DNA of 64,000 nt from NCBI GenBank assembly GCA_910574965.1, contig CAJTDB010000009.1:50391-114390 (forward strand), in the 5' to 3' direction. This document shows, piece after piece, positions 1 through 8,597 of the stretch. A program made the translations under genes and the position numbers. Position 1 is the first letter of the stretch; each line of letters starts with the position of its first letter. This DNA comes from Lachnospiraceae bacterium (GTDB taxonomy: Bacteria > Bacillota > Clostridia > Lachnospirales > Lachnospiraceae). The notes beneath the pieces were generated by a model, which made no database searches, was not told the DNA's origin, and was given only the letters and a program-made list of their open reading frames with translations.

Positions 1-79
1 GAAGCTTCTGCATATCTTCCGCAGAAAGGGGAGACTTGCTGTATTGGCGAATGATCTTGCATATGGTGTCTGCAGACAT
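1..79 (-). CDS. 5' fragment of a divergent twin of the TnpB-like gene
   Basis: Positions 1-126 are the exact reverse complement of 247-372, so the minus strand repeats the leader and first 26 codons of the gene at 294. Its ATG would be at 79-77, and the frame stays open to the window edge. The simplest reading is a second, divergently transcribed TnpB-like gene. A short inverted duplication that ends just outside the window is the alternative, and the sequence seen cannot decide. Confidence 0.45.
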   Translation of the reverse strand, partial: MSADTICKIIRQYSKSPLSAEDMQKL

Positions 80-126
80 CGGCGGATTCCTTTGAATATG
101 GGGTGTTCCAAAAAGTGTACTTTTTG
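1..126. repeat. Left arm of a perfect 126-bp inverted repeat
   Basis: This arm is the exact reverse complement of 247-372. The arm reaches the first base of the window, so its true left end is unknown. The arms enclose 120 unique bases (127-246). The inner edge of each arm carries the dyad CCAAAAAGT/ACTTTTTGG (imperfect by its last base in this arm). Confidence 0.95.
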
Positions 127-233
127 AGAAAGCTTTTCGTATACTGGAGTTTTGTCGGAATTGACTGGAAAAATAGAGAGTAGTTCTTGATTTTTAGGTG
201 AAACTGTGCTAAACTTTTTCGTGTTTGAGACGA

Positions 234-239
234 TATAAT
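234..239 (+). promoter_or_regulatory. Possible -10 box of the TnpB-like gene
   Basis: TATAAT lies in the unique spacer, 55 bases before the ATG at 294. No convincing -35 is seen at 16-18 bases. The predicted start falls at about 246, on the edge of the dyad CCAAAAAGT-AC-ACTTTTTGG (246-265), which could be an operator or a hairpin at the transcript 5' end. Confidence 0.4.
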
Positions 240-246
240 CATTAGC

Positions 247-372
247 CAAAAAGTACACTTTTTGGAACACCCCATATTCAAAGGAATCCGCCGATGTCTG
301 CAGACACCATATGCAAGATCATTCGCCAATACAGCAAGTCTCCCCTTTCTGCGGAAGATATGCAGAAGCTTC
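247..372. repeat. Right arm of the 126-bp inverted repeat
   Basis: Exact reverse complement of 1-126. It covers the untranslated leader and the first 26 codons of the gene starting at 294. Confidence 0.95.
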
Positions 373-1643
373 AGGAGATCGCCAGGGATTATACAAGGGT
401 GAAAAACGAAGTCTATCAGCGGTACAGCGGCATGAAGAGCCTGTCAAAGCTCTATCCGGGCTATACCGTTCAGAATGAGATGACAAAGAGCGGACTTCGG
501 GAGCAGCTAGAATTGCCGTCCGTATATTTTTACCTGGCCATTTTTGATGCTTTGAAAGAGATCAAGATTCGCTGGACTGGAATCCGGGCCAGAGTTTTAA
601 AAAGAGTCAATGCCAACGAGGGATTTACCGAGGAGGAAAAGCATTTTCTGCGGTATGTGCTGAAAGTAAGCAATGCGTTTGAATCTGCGCTCAATGGTTC
701 TGTACAGAAGCTTCCCAAAGAGCTTAAGCGGCAGTATGACATTCTTGCAGATCAGGTGGATGTAAAAAAGCTGGAAAATTATCTGCGGCGGCAGGTACGC
801 AGGCAGAACTGCCAGCTTCATGCGGAATCTGCGGAGGGTTTTGCCATTGGGGAGCGGGCTTACCGCTATGGAGATCACGGTATTTATATTTCGGTGAAAG
901 AAAAAAGAAAGCGGGTCTTCGTTCCACTGACGGATGGAAACCATTATACAAGACAACTGTATATTCGCCTGTTTCCAGAGAGCGGGCATATTGAGATTCG
1001 GGTGCCGGTAGATATTACTGTACGGGAGCATGAGGATTATACCGGGAATGTGGGAGTGTCCATGGGAATGTCAGTCATGCTTACAACAGACAAAGGGCAT
1101 GTATATGGAGCTGAACTGGGAGAATACCAGACCCGGCTTTCCGACTGGCTTCGTGAGCAGACAAGCATTTACCATAAGAATCGCGACGCCAATTCCGGAA
1201 GAAAGAAATATTTGGAGAAGAAGCGCCGAATGGAAGAACAGCTTCACGGATATATCAATCAGGAGCTGAACCGGTTTCTGCGGACAGAGAAGCCAAAAGC
1301 TGTCTGTCTGCCAAAGCTTCCGAAGCCCGGTACCGGCGGGCCGATAAAACGGATCAATCATCTGGCATCTACCTGGCAGCGAGGCTATATCCGAAAACGG
1401 CTGGCACTGAAATGTTTGGAACAGTCAGTAGAACTCAGGGAAGTGACGGGAAAGAACATCAGTTCTGCATGCAGCCAATGCGGAAATCAGGGGCAAAAGA
1501 AAGATGGTATTTTTCGCTGTCCAGAGTGCGGGTATGAAGCGGACCAGAAGCAGAATGCGGCTCAAAATGCGAAAAAGCGCGGTGAATGTCTAAAGGACAC
1601 AGCATTTTTAAAAGATCATAAGGACCAATTCCCGGATAAATGA
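294..1643 (+). CDS. TnpB-family protein with a degraded RuvC site (TldR-like, nuclease-dead)
   Basis: The protein has 449 residues, a normal TnpB length, and the family layout: helical N-terminal half, split RuvC fold and C-terminal zinc finger (CSQCGN...FRCPECGY, near residues 400-420). In active TnpB, RuvC-I carries a catalytic Asp in a GIDLG-like motif; here it reads VGVSMGM (Asp to Ser). RuvC-II normally has a Glu before a DL/NL pair; here it reads AVCLPKLPK, without Glu. Only the RuvC-III Asp survives (YEADQKQNAA). Loss of two catalytic acids with an otherwise intact frame matches TldR proteins, which use a guide RNA to bind and repress promoters. No TnpA gene is nearby. The ATG has AAAGGA eight bases upstream. 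A decayed transposon gene is the alternative, but there are no stops or frameshifts. Confidence 0.8.
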   Translation: MSADTICKIIRQYSKSPLSAEDMQKLQEIARDYTRVKNEVYQRYSGMKSLSKLYPGYTVQNEMTKSGLREQLELPSVYFYLAIFDALKEIKIRWTGIRARVLKRVNANEGFTEEEKHFLRYVLKVSNAFESALNGSVQKLPKELKRQYDILADQVDVKKLENYLRRQVRRQNCQLHAESAEGFAIGERAYRYGDHGIYISVKEKRKRVFVPLTDGNHYTRQLYIRLFPESGHIEIRVPVDITVREHEDYTGNVGVSMGMSVMLTTDKGHVYGAELGEYQTRLSDWLREQTSIYHKNRDANSGRKKYLEKKRRMEEQLHGYINQELNRFLRTEKPKAVCLPKLPKPGTGGPIKRINHLASTWQRGYIRKRLALKCLEQSVELREVTGKNISSACSQCGNQGQKKDGIFRCPECGYEADQKQNAAQNAKKRGECLKDTAFLKDHKDQFPDK

Positions 1644-1719
1644 AAGTAGTGAGCTGGCATTTGACTGAAAGGACCGGGCGTGTGCGTTCATGATATAAAA
1701 AAAGATACGGCATTAGAAG

Positions 1720-1836
1720 GCAGGGACCTGTTTGGAAACTGCGCATTGGGTATGCCAGGACCCTGGGAACCTTTCGGAACAGAAAGGAAGTAGCAGGGAG
1801 CGAAGCGGCACAGGCCGCATCGTCCGAAAAGGGCGA
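1720..1836 (+). ncRNA. Structured RNA region, candidate guide RNA for the TnpB-like protein
   Basis: The gap between the TnpB-like stop and the next ATG holds a run of clean hairpins: CCTTTC-GGAACA-GAAAGG (1770-1787), GCGGC-ACAG-GCCGC (1805-1818) and CGTCC-GAAAA-GGGCG (1821-1835). Before them, CCAG-GACC-CTGG can form near 1755-1766. In TnpB and TldR systems the guide RNA scaffold lies at or after the 3' end of the gene, and the guide follows the last scaffold base. On that model the guide would begin near 1836 (ACCAATATTCC...). The hairpins are seen; the RNA's role and ends are inference. Confidence 0.5.
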
Positions 1837-1880
1837 CCAATATTCCTTATTTTATAAAAAGAGCAGGAGAGAAAAAGACG

Positions 1881-4409
1881 ATGAGAAAATCCCAGAAGAA
1901 ACAGGCAGAGGAACTGCTGGGCCTGCTCGGTCAGGTGCATAAAGGAATCCGCCAGACCATTCAGGCAGGAAAGAAAGCGGATGCTATGGATCTGCTGGGC
2001 CAGTGCCAGGATGCGGCGATCAATCTGGGAGAGGCCATTGAGCAGACAGAAGGCGAAGGCTTTGTGACTGTAACGTATTTGGAAGAGTACTGTGAATTGG
2101 TCTTTCAGATTTATGAAAAGCTCCAGAAGGGGCAGAGTGTTCATGCAGAAAAAGCATATAAGTATCTTCACAAAGGGCTGGTGAAGGTTAAAAACAGTGT
2201 CAGCAGCGACATTAAGGTGCGTACAGAGGCAGTGTTCCTTCCCTATAAAGCATCCATGTGGGACTCTCTGGAGAGCGTCTGGAAAGCAGCGGATAAGGAT
2301 CCGGACTGTGATGCCTATGTCATTCCGATTCCTTATTATGACAAAAACCCGGACGGAAGTTTCCGAGAGGAACACTATGAAGGGGATCAGTATCCGGATT
2401 ATGTGCCAATTACACGGTATCAGGAGTATGATTTCGCGGAGCATTGTCCGGACTTAGTTTTTATTCATAATCCTTATGATGAGTATAATTATATCACCAG
2501 TGTACATCCGTTTTTTTATTCCAAAAATTTAAAACAATATACAGATCAATTAGTATACATACCTTATTTTATTTTAGGCGAAATTGATCCGGAGGATACA
2601 ACAGCAGTGAAAGGAATGGAGCATTTCTGCACCGTTCCAGGGGTGATTCATGCGGATAAGGTCATTGTGCAGTCGGAGGCTATGAAAAAAATCTACGTAA
2701 ATGTGCTGACGGAGTTCGCAAGAGAATCCGGTATGACGGATATGGACCGGAAATATTGGGAAGGAAAGATTCTGGGACTTGGATCGCCGAAAGTGGATAA
2801 GGTGCTGAATACGAGGCGGGAGGATCTGGAAATTCCGGAGGAATGGCTGCGGATTATTGAGAAGGCGGATGGGAGCTGGAAAAAGGTTGTATTTTATAAT
2901 ACGACGGTGACGGCGCTTTTACAGCATGGGGAACAATATCTGGAAAAGATGCGGGATGTGTTTCGGGTGTTTTGGGAGAACCGGGAAGATATAACGTTAT
3001 TGTGGAGGCCGCATCCGTTGATGGAGGCGACGGTTCGATCTATGAGGCCAGAGCTGGCAGAGGAGTATGACAGGATTGTTGCAATATATCGGGAAGATGG
3101 GTGGGGGATTTATGATGATACGGCGGAGATAGATCGGGCGGTTGCAGTTTCGGATGGGTATTATGGGGATGGGAGTTCGATTGCAAAATTGTGTCAGGAA
3201 GCCGGAAAGCCTGTAATGATACAAAATGTATATTCATTGCCTTCTAATAACTACTCGCTTGCCATGGATAATATTGCAGAGCATCACGGAGAAGGATGGT
3301 TTATTGGTTTAAAAGATCAATGTCTTTACCGGATGAATATGAAAACATATGAGGCAGAATTTGTGGTAAGAATTCCTCGTAGAAGGAACATAGATGGAGT
3401 GGGACCGGTATATGGAAAACTTTATTTTTATGGGGATAAAGCTTTTATCATTCCATGGCAGCCGATAGATATAGTTGTTTATGATACAAAAAAAAAGGAA
3501 ATACGATACATACAGTATGAAAATGAAATAATCAATAGAGGAATGGTTTTCAGTGAAGGAATTACAAAAGACAATAAATTATATGTAATTCCTTGTTCTT
3601 ATGAGTATATTTTGTGCCTTGATATGAATACAGAAAAAGTATCACATATTTACTTAGGAGAGATTTTAAAGGAAAAGCATAAACAGCATTCTTTTGCATG
3701 GGGAGCTGTATATTTTGATAAAAATACGATTTATATGACTATGCTTTTTGATAACAAGGTTCTGGGATACGATTTGCGTACAAATGACGTAAAAGTATAC
3801 CAGGATGGATTACTAAGTAATGGAAGTGGAGGTATTTGCGGAACGGATGACGATATATGGATTATTCCTCGTAAAACAAATAGAATCATTCATTGGGACA
3901 GAAAGAAAAAGACATTTGATTTTATAGAAGATTTTCCAATAGGGTATCAGTCAGGAGAATGGAGTTTCCATAAAATTGTAATGTGCGAAGAATATTTATG
4001 TCTGTTGCCACGGGATGCAAATATGTGCCTTTTGATGAATAAAGAGACAGGAAAAATGACATGCCCTAATTTAAACTATAGAAAAATAGATCCGGAAAAT
4101 TATTATGATAAATATATGATGTATTCAAATGCGTGGGAGGATCAACGTTATATTTTTATTATATGTTCCAAACAAGGAACCGTTTTTCGTATTGATAAAA
4201 CAGAGAACTTTAAATCGGATAAAATTTGTTTGCTGAATAAAACGGATGAAGCCTGTTCGTACATACAAACAGATAAAATATATGAACTCGAAAACAGGTT
4301 TGAGAATACAGAAAAATATATTGAGTACATAAAGGATAAGAAAGATATGAAAAACATTCATAAGACAGATTGCCTTAAAAATACAATCTGGTCATATTTT
4401 TCTGAATGA
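1881..4409 (+). CDS. CDP-glycerol glycerophosphotransferase-like protein fused to a beta-propeller-like region
   Basis: 842 residues in three parts. Residues 1-110 are helical and TPR-like. Residues about 110-450 resemble the GT-B fold CDP-glycerol:polyglycerophosphate transferases (LLWRPHPLMEA, then SDGYYGDGSSIAKLCQEAGK). Residues about 455-800 hold six or seven strand-rich repeats built like LYVIP..YILCLDM..KV, as in a beta-propeller. Base composition falls abruptly near 3240, at the junction between the transferase and the propeller. It heads the glycan cluster. Such proteins are often found near flagellin or teichoic-acid modification genes; the acceptor here is unknown. The ATG has AGGAG about 11 bases upstream. 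Confidence 0.65.
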   Translation: MRKSQKKQAEELLGLLGQVHKGIRQTIQAGKKADAMDLLGQCQDAAINLGEAIEQTEGEGFVTVTYLEEYCELVFQIYEKLQKGQSVHAEKAYKYLHKGLVKVKNSVSSDIKVRTEAVFLPYKASMWDSLESVWKAADKDPDCDAYVIPIPYYDKNPDGSFREEHYEGDQYPDYVPITRYQEYDFAEHCPDLVFIHNPYDEYNYITSVHPFFYSKNLKQYTDQLVYIPYFILGEIDPEDTTAVKGMEHFCTVPGVIHADKVIVQSEAMKKIYVNVLTEFARESGMTDMDRKYWEGKILGLGSPKVDKVLNTRREDLEIPEEWLRIIEKADGSWKKVVFYNTTVTALLQHGEQYLEKMRDVFRVFWENREDITLLWRPHPLMEATVRSMRPELAEEYDRIVAIYREDGWGIYDDTAEIDRAVAVSDGYYGDGSSIAKLCQEAGKPVMIQNVYSLPSNNYSLAMDNIAEHHGEGWFIGLKDQCLYRMNMKTYEAEFVVRIPRRRNIDGVGPVYGKLYFYGDKAFIIPWQPIDIVVYDTKKKEIRYIQYENEIINRGMVFSEGITKDNKLYVIPCSYEYILCLDMNTEKVSHIYLGEILKEKHKQHSFAWGAVYFDKNTIYMTMLFDNKVLGYDLRTNDVKVYQDGLLSNGSGGICGTDDDIWIIPRKTNRIIHWDRKKKTFDFIEDFPIGYQSGEWSFHKIVMCEEYLCLLPRDANMCLLMNKETGKMTCPNLNYRKIDPENYYDKYMMYSNAWEDQRYIFIICSKQGTVFRIDKTENFKSDKICLLNKTDEACSYIQTDKIYELENRFENTEKYIEYIKDKKDMKNIHKTDCLKNTIWSYFSE

Positions 4410-4610
4410 TACAGGTGATCTTGCAGGTAACAGACCTTTAATAAGATGAAAATATATAATATGAATAAAGAAATATGAAATCTGTTTTATAGGATACGAA
4501 TATACCATGTTATAAAATGGGAGAGAATATGCTGCTAGAATATATTTTTTTTAGATTAAATTGATGAAATGAAAGAGTTCATTTTGTATAGGTTGAGGAG
4601 GGTTTAGGCT

Positions 4611-5393
4611 ATGAAGGAAGAATTATATGGGAAAATAGAGACATATGGGTTGTGGTATGAATTATTTAAGGAATCCCTATTAGGAATGAACATAGGACTT
4701 CCAGGCGACGTAGATTCAAGTGGTGAAGAAAATGTTTGTAAGTTATTAGCAAATTTATGCGGGGAAATTAAGACTGCATTTGACGTGGGGGCTAATTCTG
4801 GAGAATATTCTAAAATGTTGAGAAGACATTTTCCAGATGCAAAAATTCATTGTTTTGAGCCGGCAAAGAAGACGTTTGAGGTTTTGAAAAAGAATATAGG
4901 AGAGAAAAAGGATATAATTATAAACAATATTGCTATTAGTGATGAAGCAGGACTACTTGATTTATATTATGATAAAGAAATTTCAGGATTGGCAAGTTTA
5001 TATAAAAGGCAACTGGAATATTTGAACATTGATTTTACAAAAAGCGAAAAAGTATTGGTTGAAACATTAGATGCGTATTGTGAAAGGAATCATATTGACA
5101 ATATTGATTTCTTGAAGATGGATATAGAGGGGAACGAGTTTAGCGCATTAAGAGGAGGAAAAAAACTGTTAGCAGAAAAATGTATAGGTGCAATTCAGAT
5201 TGAGTTTGGCGGATGTAATATAGATTCCAGAACATTTTTTAGGGATTTTTGGAATCTTCTGCATAAAGATTTTTTTGTATATAGAATTTTAAAGAATGGT
5301 TTTTGGGAAATAACAAATTATACAGAACGTTTAGAGTGTTTTTGCTGTACAAATTATATTTTTGTTAGAAAAGATATGAAAAAAAGAGAATAA
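4611..5393 (+). CDS. FkbM-family SAM-dependent methyltransferase
   Basis: 260 residues. The SAM-binding motif FDVGANSGEYS (near residue 62) is followed by the acidic motif IHCFEPA, then LDAYCERN and FLKMDIEGNEFSALRGG, the order typical of FkbM (Methyltransf_21) proteins. These methylate sugar hydroxyls or related groups; the substrate cannot be read from sequence. A ribosome site GAGGAGG precedes the ATG. The gene is AT-rich like its neighbours and lies nine bases before the DUF268 gene, so they are probably co-transcribed. Confidence 0.8.
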   Translation: MKEELYGKIETYGLWYELFKESLLGMNIGLPGDVDSSGEENVCKLLANLCGEIKTAFDVGANSGEYSKMLRRHFPDAKIHCFEPAKKTFEVLKKNIGEKKDIIINNIAISDEAGLLDLYYDKEISGLASLYKRQLEYLNIDFTKSEKVLVETLDAYCERNHIDNIDFLKMDIEGNEFSALRGGKKLLAEKCIGAIQIEFGGCNIDSRTFFRDFWNLLHKDFFVYRILKNGFWEITNYTERLECFCCTNYIFVRKDMKKRE

Positions 5394-5419
5394 AATATCT
5401 GATGTTAAGGAGAACCAAA

Positions 5420-6415
5420 GTGAAAGATAATTGTATTGTGTTTGGTTTGGGAAAAGACTGGAAGGAGAATATTGAATTTATTTTAGAAAAATTCAATGTA
5501 ATTGCTTGTACAGACAATAATAAAATACCAGAGGAAGGATTTTGGAAAAGCCATTATATATTTCCTGATGAAATAAACAAATACGATTTTGATAAAATAC
5601 TGATTTGCACCAGAAGATTCCGTGATACTATTAAAGTACAGTTGACAAAAATGGGAATACCATTAGATAAGATAGTATATATAGAATCGCCTGCTTACAA
5701 TACTAGTAATATAAATTTTAAAAATGTGATTCAGGATATGGAACTGTATCAGAATATGAATACAGATGAAAAATTTTCTGTTGTTGAGGATTCTCTTTTA
5801 TTTATAACAGAAGATAAATCGGCAAATGCAGGGAATCCATGTCAGCATTATTTTGCACAGGATATTTGGGGAGCAAATAAAATATATCATCGTAATCCTG
5901 AACAGCATTATGATATTGGATCAAGACTGGATGGATTTATAGCGCATTTGCTTGTTTTTCGGAAAGTAAATTATATTGATATACGTCCATTACCTTATGA
6001 AATACCTAATTTATATTTTGTAAAGGGAGATGCGGTCTCTCTGGCGGAATTTGAAGACGAGTCAATTGAAAGTTTATCTTGCTTTCATGCCTTAGAGCAT
6101 TTTGGCCTTGGAAGATACGGTGATAAAATAGATCCAGATGCATATAAAAAAGCGGCAGGAAATATAAAGAGAGTTTTGAAAAAAGGAGGCTCTTTGTATA
6201 TTGGAGTTCCAATTGGGGAAGAGGACAAACTATTTTTTAATGCACATAGAGTCTTCTCGATATCGACAATATTATCTAGTTTTGACGGATTAAAGTTGAA
6301 TGATTTTGCTATAATAGAGCCTAATGGAGTTTATGCCAAAAAAGCAGATATCCGGGAGCTTAAAGAAATAAAAGAATATAGCTGTGGTCTTTTTGAATTT
6401 GAAAAAATAAACTGA
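5420..6415 (+). CDS. Rossmann-like domain fused to a DUF268 methyltransferase-like domain
   Basis: About 331 residues. The N-terminal 100 residues begin CIVFGLGKDW and look like the nucleotide-binding module shared by several cluster proteins. The rest matches DUF268: HYFAQDIWGANKI, DIGSRLDGFIAHLL, DIRPL, SCFHALEHFGLGRYGD and FNAHRVFS. DUF268 has a methyltransferase-like fold and lies in glycan clusters; its exact reaction is not known to me. An upstream ATG at 5402 is in frame, but AAGGAG (5407-5412) lies inside that extension, eight bases before GTG 5420, so the GTG is the better start. Confidence 0.75.
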   Translation: MKDNCIVFGLGKDWKENIEFILEKFNVIACTDNNKIPEEGFWKSHYIFPDEINKYDFDKILICTRRFRDTIKVQLTKMGIPLDKIVYIESPAYNTSNINFKNVIQDMELYQNMNTDEKFSVVEDSLLFITEDKSANAGNPCQHYFAQDIWGANKIYHRNPEQHYDIGSRLDGFIAHLLVFRKVNYIDIRPLPYEIPNLYFVKGDAVSLAEFEDESIESLSCFHALEHFGLGRYGDKIDPDAYKKAAGNIKRVLKKGGSLYIGVPIGEEDKLFFNAHRVFSISTILSSFDGLKLNDFAIIEPNGVYAKKADIRELKEIKEYSCGLFEFEKIN

Positions 6416-6467
6416 TAAAACAAAATAGAAAAGCAGTGTATATCATAAATTACGGAGAAGAAAAGAG

Positions 6468-7328
6468 TTGGATATTGTTAGATTCAAAGGAGGACTTGGG
6501 AATCAGATGTTTCAATACGCATTAATAGAAGCGTTGCGAAATAATGATAGAGACGTGTATTGTAGTTTGGGGTTCTATCAGAAACATCCAGACTTGAGAC
6601 CGTTTATATTGGATAAGATTTTTCGAGAACTTAATTTGCTTGAAATAAAAGAGGAAAGATTTGAAGAAATAGACAAAAAATGGAATAAAATAAAAACTGA
6701 CAAAAAGAAATTGAATGAATTTGTAAAAAATCCAAAAGACCGTTTTTTTTATGTAGAAAATGAAGATGGAAAATATGATCCAGATGTGTTTTTAACTGAA
6801 AATTGTACGTTTGTTGGGTATTGGCAGTCAGAAAAATATTTTAAAGATATTCGTAAAAAACTTCTTAAATTATATTCTTTTAAAAATTTAGAACCTAATT
6901 TATTAAAATTTGGAAATTATATAAGAAACAAATACATTAGCGTACACGTTAGAAGAGGAGATTATTTAAAATATGATTTGTTCCATACTTTTCAGATTGA
7001 TTATTATTATAAAGCAATGGAATATGTTAGTAGAATAATGCCTGGTGTACCATTTGTGTTCTTTTCTAATGATATGGAATGGGTAAAGTATCATTTTAAC
7101 AAAACCAATATAATTATATGCGAAGCAAAATTATTTGAACATTATGAAGACTGGTATGATATGTATTTAATGACTTTATGCAGAGGAAATATAATAGCAA
7201 ATAGCAGTTTTAGCTGGTGGGGAGCTTGGCTTAATAAAAATACTGCTCCTGTTGTGCTTGCACCAAACAAATGGTTCAATGGACTGGAAACGCCGGATAT
7301 ATGGTGTGATAATTGGATTCGGATTTGA
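6468..7328 (+). CDS. Alpha-1,2-fucosyltransferase-like glycosyltransferase (GT11)
   Basis: 286 residues. It shows the family signatures FKGGLGNQMFQYA at the N-terminus, HVRRGDYL (GDP-fucose binding motif) near residue 160, VFFSNDMEWVK and SSFSWWGAWLN near the C-terminus. These enzymes move fucose from GDP-fucose to a galactose 2-hydroxyl on a surface glycan. The start is TTG with GGAG about ten bases upstream; no ATG fits ahead of the conserved block. The stop overlaps the start of the next gene (TGATG). Confidence 0.85.
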   Translation: MDIVRFKGGLGNQMFQYALIEALRNNDRDVYCSLGFYQKHPDLRPFILDKIFRELNLLEIKEERFEEIDKKWNKIKTDKKKLNEFVKNPKDRFFYVENEDGKYDPDVFLTENCTFVGYWQSEKYFKDIRKKLLKLYSFKNLEPNLLKFGNYIRNKYISVHVRRGDYLKYDLFHTFQIDYYYKAMEYVSRIMPGVPFVFFSNDMEWVKYHFNKTNIIICEAKLFEHYEDWYDMYLMTLCRGNIIANSSFSWWGAWLNKNTAPVVLAPNKWFNGLETPDIWCDNWIRI

Positions 7329-8545
7329 TGAATATGATAAAAGATTACAGACTTTGTAAGATTAGTGTTATTGTTCCGGTTTATAATGCAGAAAAACATA
7401 TAGAAAGGTGTATAAAAAGCATTCAGGAGCAAACATTTAGGAATATGCAGATAATTTTGATTGATGATGGTTCAACTGATGAATCTGGTATAGTTTGTGA
7501 TTTTTATGCAATGAATGACAACCGTATACAAGTATTCCATACAGAAAACAGTGGATCTGTTGCAGCAAGAAAACTGGGACTTATTCATTCAATAGGGGAA
7601 TATGTAGGGTTTGTAGATGCTGATGATTATATTGAACCGGATATGTTTGAGACTTTAATAGAGGAGATTTGTGAAAATAATGTAGATTTTGTTCACACAG
7701 GATATATTGAAGAGACAGATAATAAAAAGAAAATTATATTAGATTTTGAGAATAAGTTCTTTTCTTTTTCCAGTCTTGAGGAAAAAGCAGACTTTTTAAT
7801 TCGATATGTGTTACATAGCAAAGAGAATCAAAATATCAGTTATAGTATTTGGTCAAAACTTTTTAAAAGAGAATTAATTTATAAGTGTTTTTTATCATTG
7901 CCGGACGAACAACAATATGGTGAAGACTTATTGTGTTTATGTAAATGTATTTTGCAGTGTGAATCTTTAAAATTAAGTAGACATGCTTTATATCATTATA
8001 CAATTCAAGAACAATCATTAAGTCATTTGAATAGGGTTGAGCATGTAATAGAAATAACAGGACTGAACTATAATATCTTGAAAATATTTCAGGAGTATAG
8101 TGAAAAATTATATAAAAGAATAAAAACAGATATATTTTTTTATCTTAAAAGATCATATTTATATATGCTGGAAAAATTAATAGAGAGAGATAAATATATA
8201 TCATATTTTTACTTTAAAAATATAGATGATTTAAGAGGGAAAAAAGTAGTTATATATGGAGCTGGAAAAGTAGGATGTGGCTATTATCTGCAATTTTGCA
8301 GATATCAAGATATTGAAATAGTTGCATGGATGGATTCAAACTGGAGAGAGTGTCAATATGAATTTGCCACAGTTATAGGGGTTAAAGAGCTGATTAATCT
8401 AAAATATGAGAATATTATAATAGCAGTTAATGATGAGCTTTCTGCATTAGAAATAAAGGATAAGCTAATAAGATATGGCCAGAATATAAATAGAATACTT
8501 TGGGAAAAACCTGGAAATATATTAGAAGAGTCAATAAGTCAATAA
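7328..8545 (+). CDS. GT2 glycosyltransferase with C-terminal Rossmann-like domain
   Basis: About 405 residues. The GT-A fold begins ISVIVPVYNAEKHIERC, with LIDDGSTDES and FVDADDYIEPDM (the DxD-type metal site). After residue 300 there is a separate domain beginning VVIYGAGKVGCGYY. ATG 7328 overlaps the fucosyltransferase stop by one base, indicating translational coupling; an in-frame TTG at 7313 is less likely. It probably adds one sugar to the same glycan. Donor and linkage are unknown. Confidence 0.8.
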   Translation: MNMIKDYRLCKISVIVPVYNAEKHIERCIKSIQEQTFRNMQIILIDDGSTDESGIVCDFYAMNDNRIQVFHTENSGSVAARKLGLIHSIGEYVGFVDADDYIEPDMFETLIEEICENNVDFVHTGYIEETDNKKKIILDFENKFFSFSSLEEKADFLIRYVLHSKENQNISYSIWSKLFKRELIYKCFLSLPDEQQYGEDLLCLCKCILQCESLKLSRHALYHYTIQEQSLSHLNRVEHVIEITGLNYNILKIFQEYSEKLYKRIKTDIFFYLKRSYLYMLEKLIERDKYISYFYFKNIDDLRGKKVVIYGAGKVGCGYYLQFCRYQDIEIVAWMDSNWRECQYEFATVIGVKELINLKYENIIIAVNDELSALEIKDKLIRYGQNINRILWEKPGNILEESISQ

Positions 8546-8597
8546 ATGTTTTTGACTAGTATATGATGATTTGCTTTTGAAAAACAAGGAGGTGAAA

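Noticed and set aside
294-1643. Active IS200/IS605 insertion sequence
   Set aside because: No TnpA gene is present and two RuvC catalytic residues are lost.
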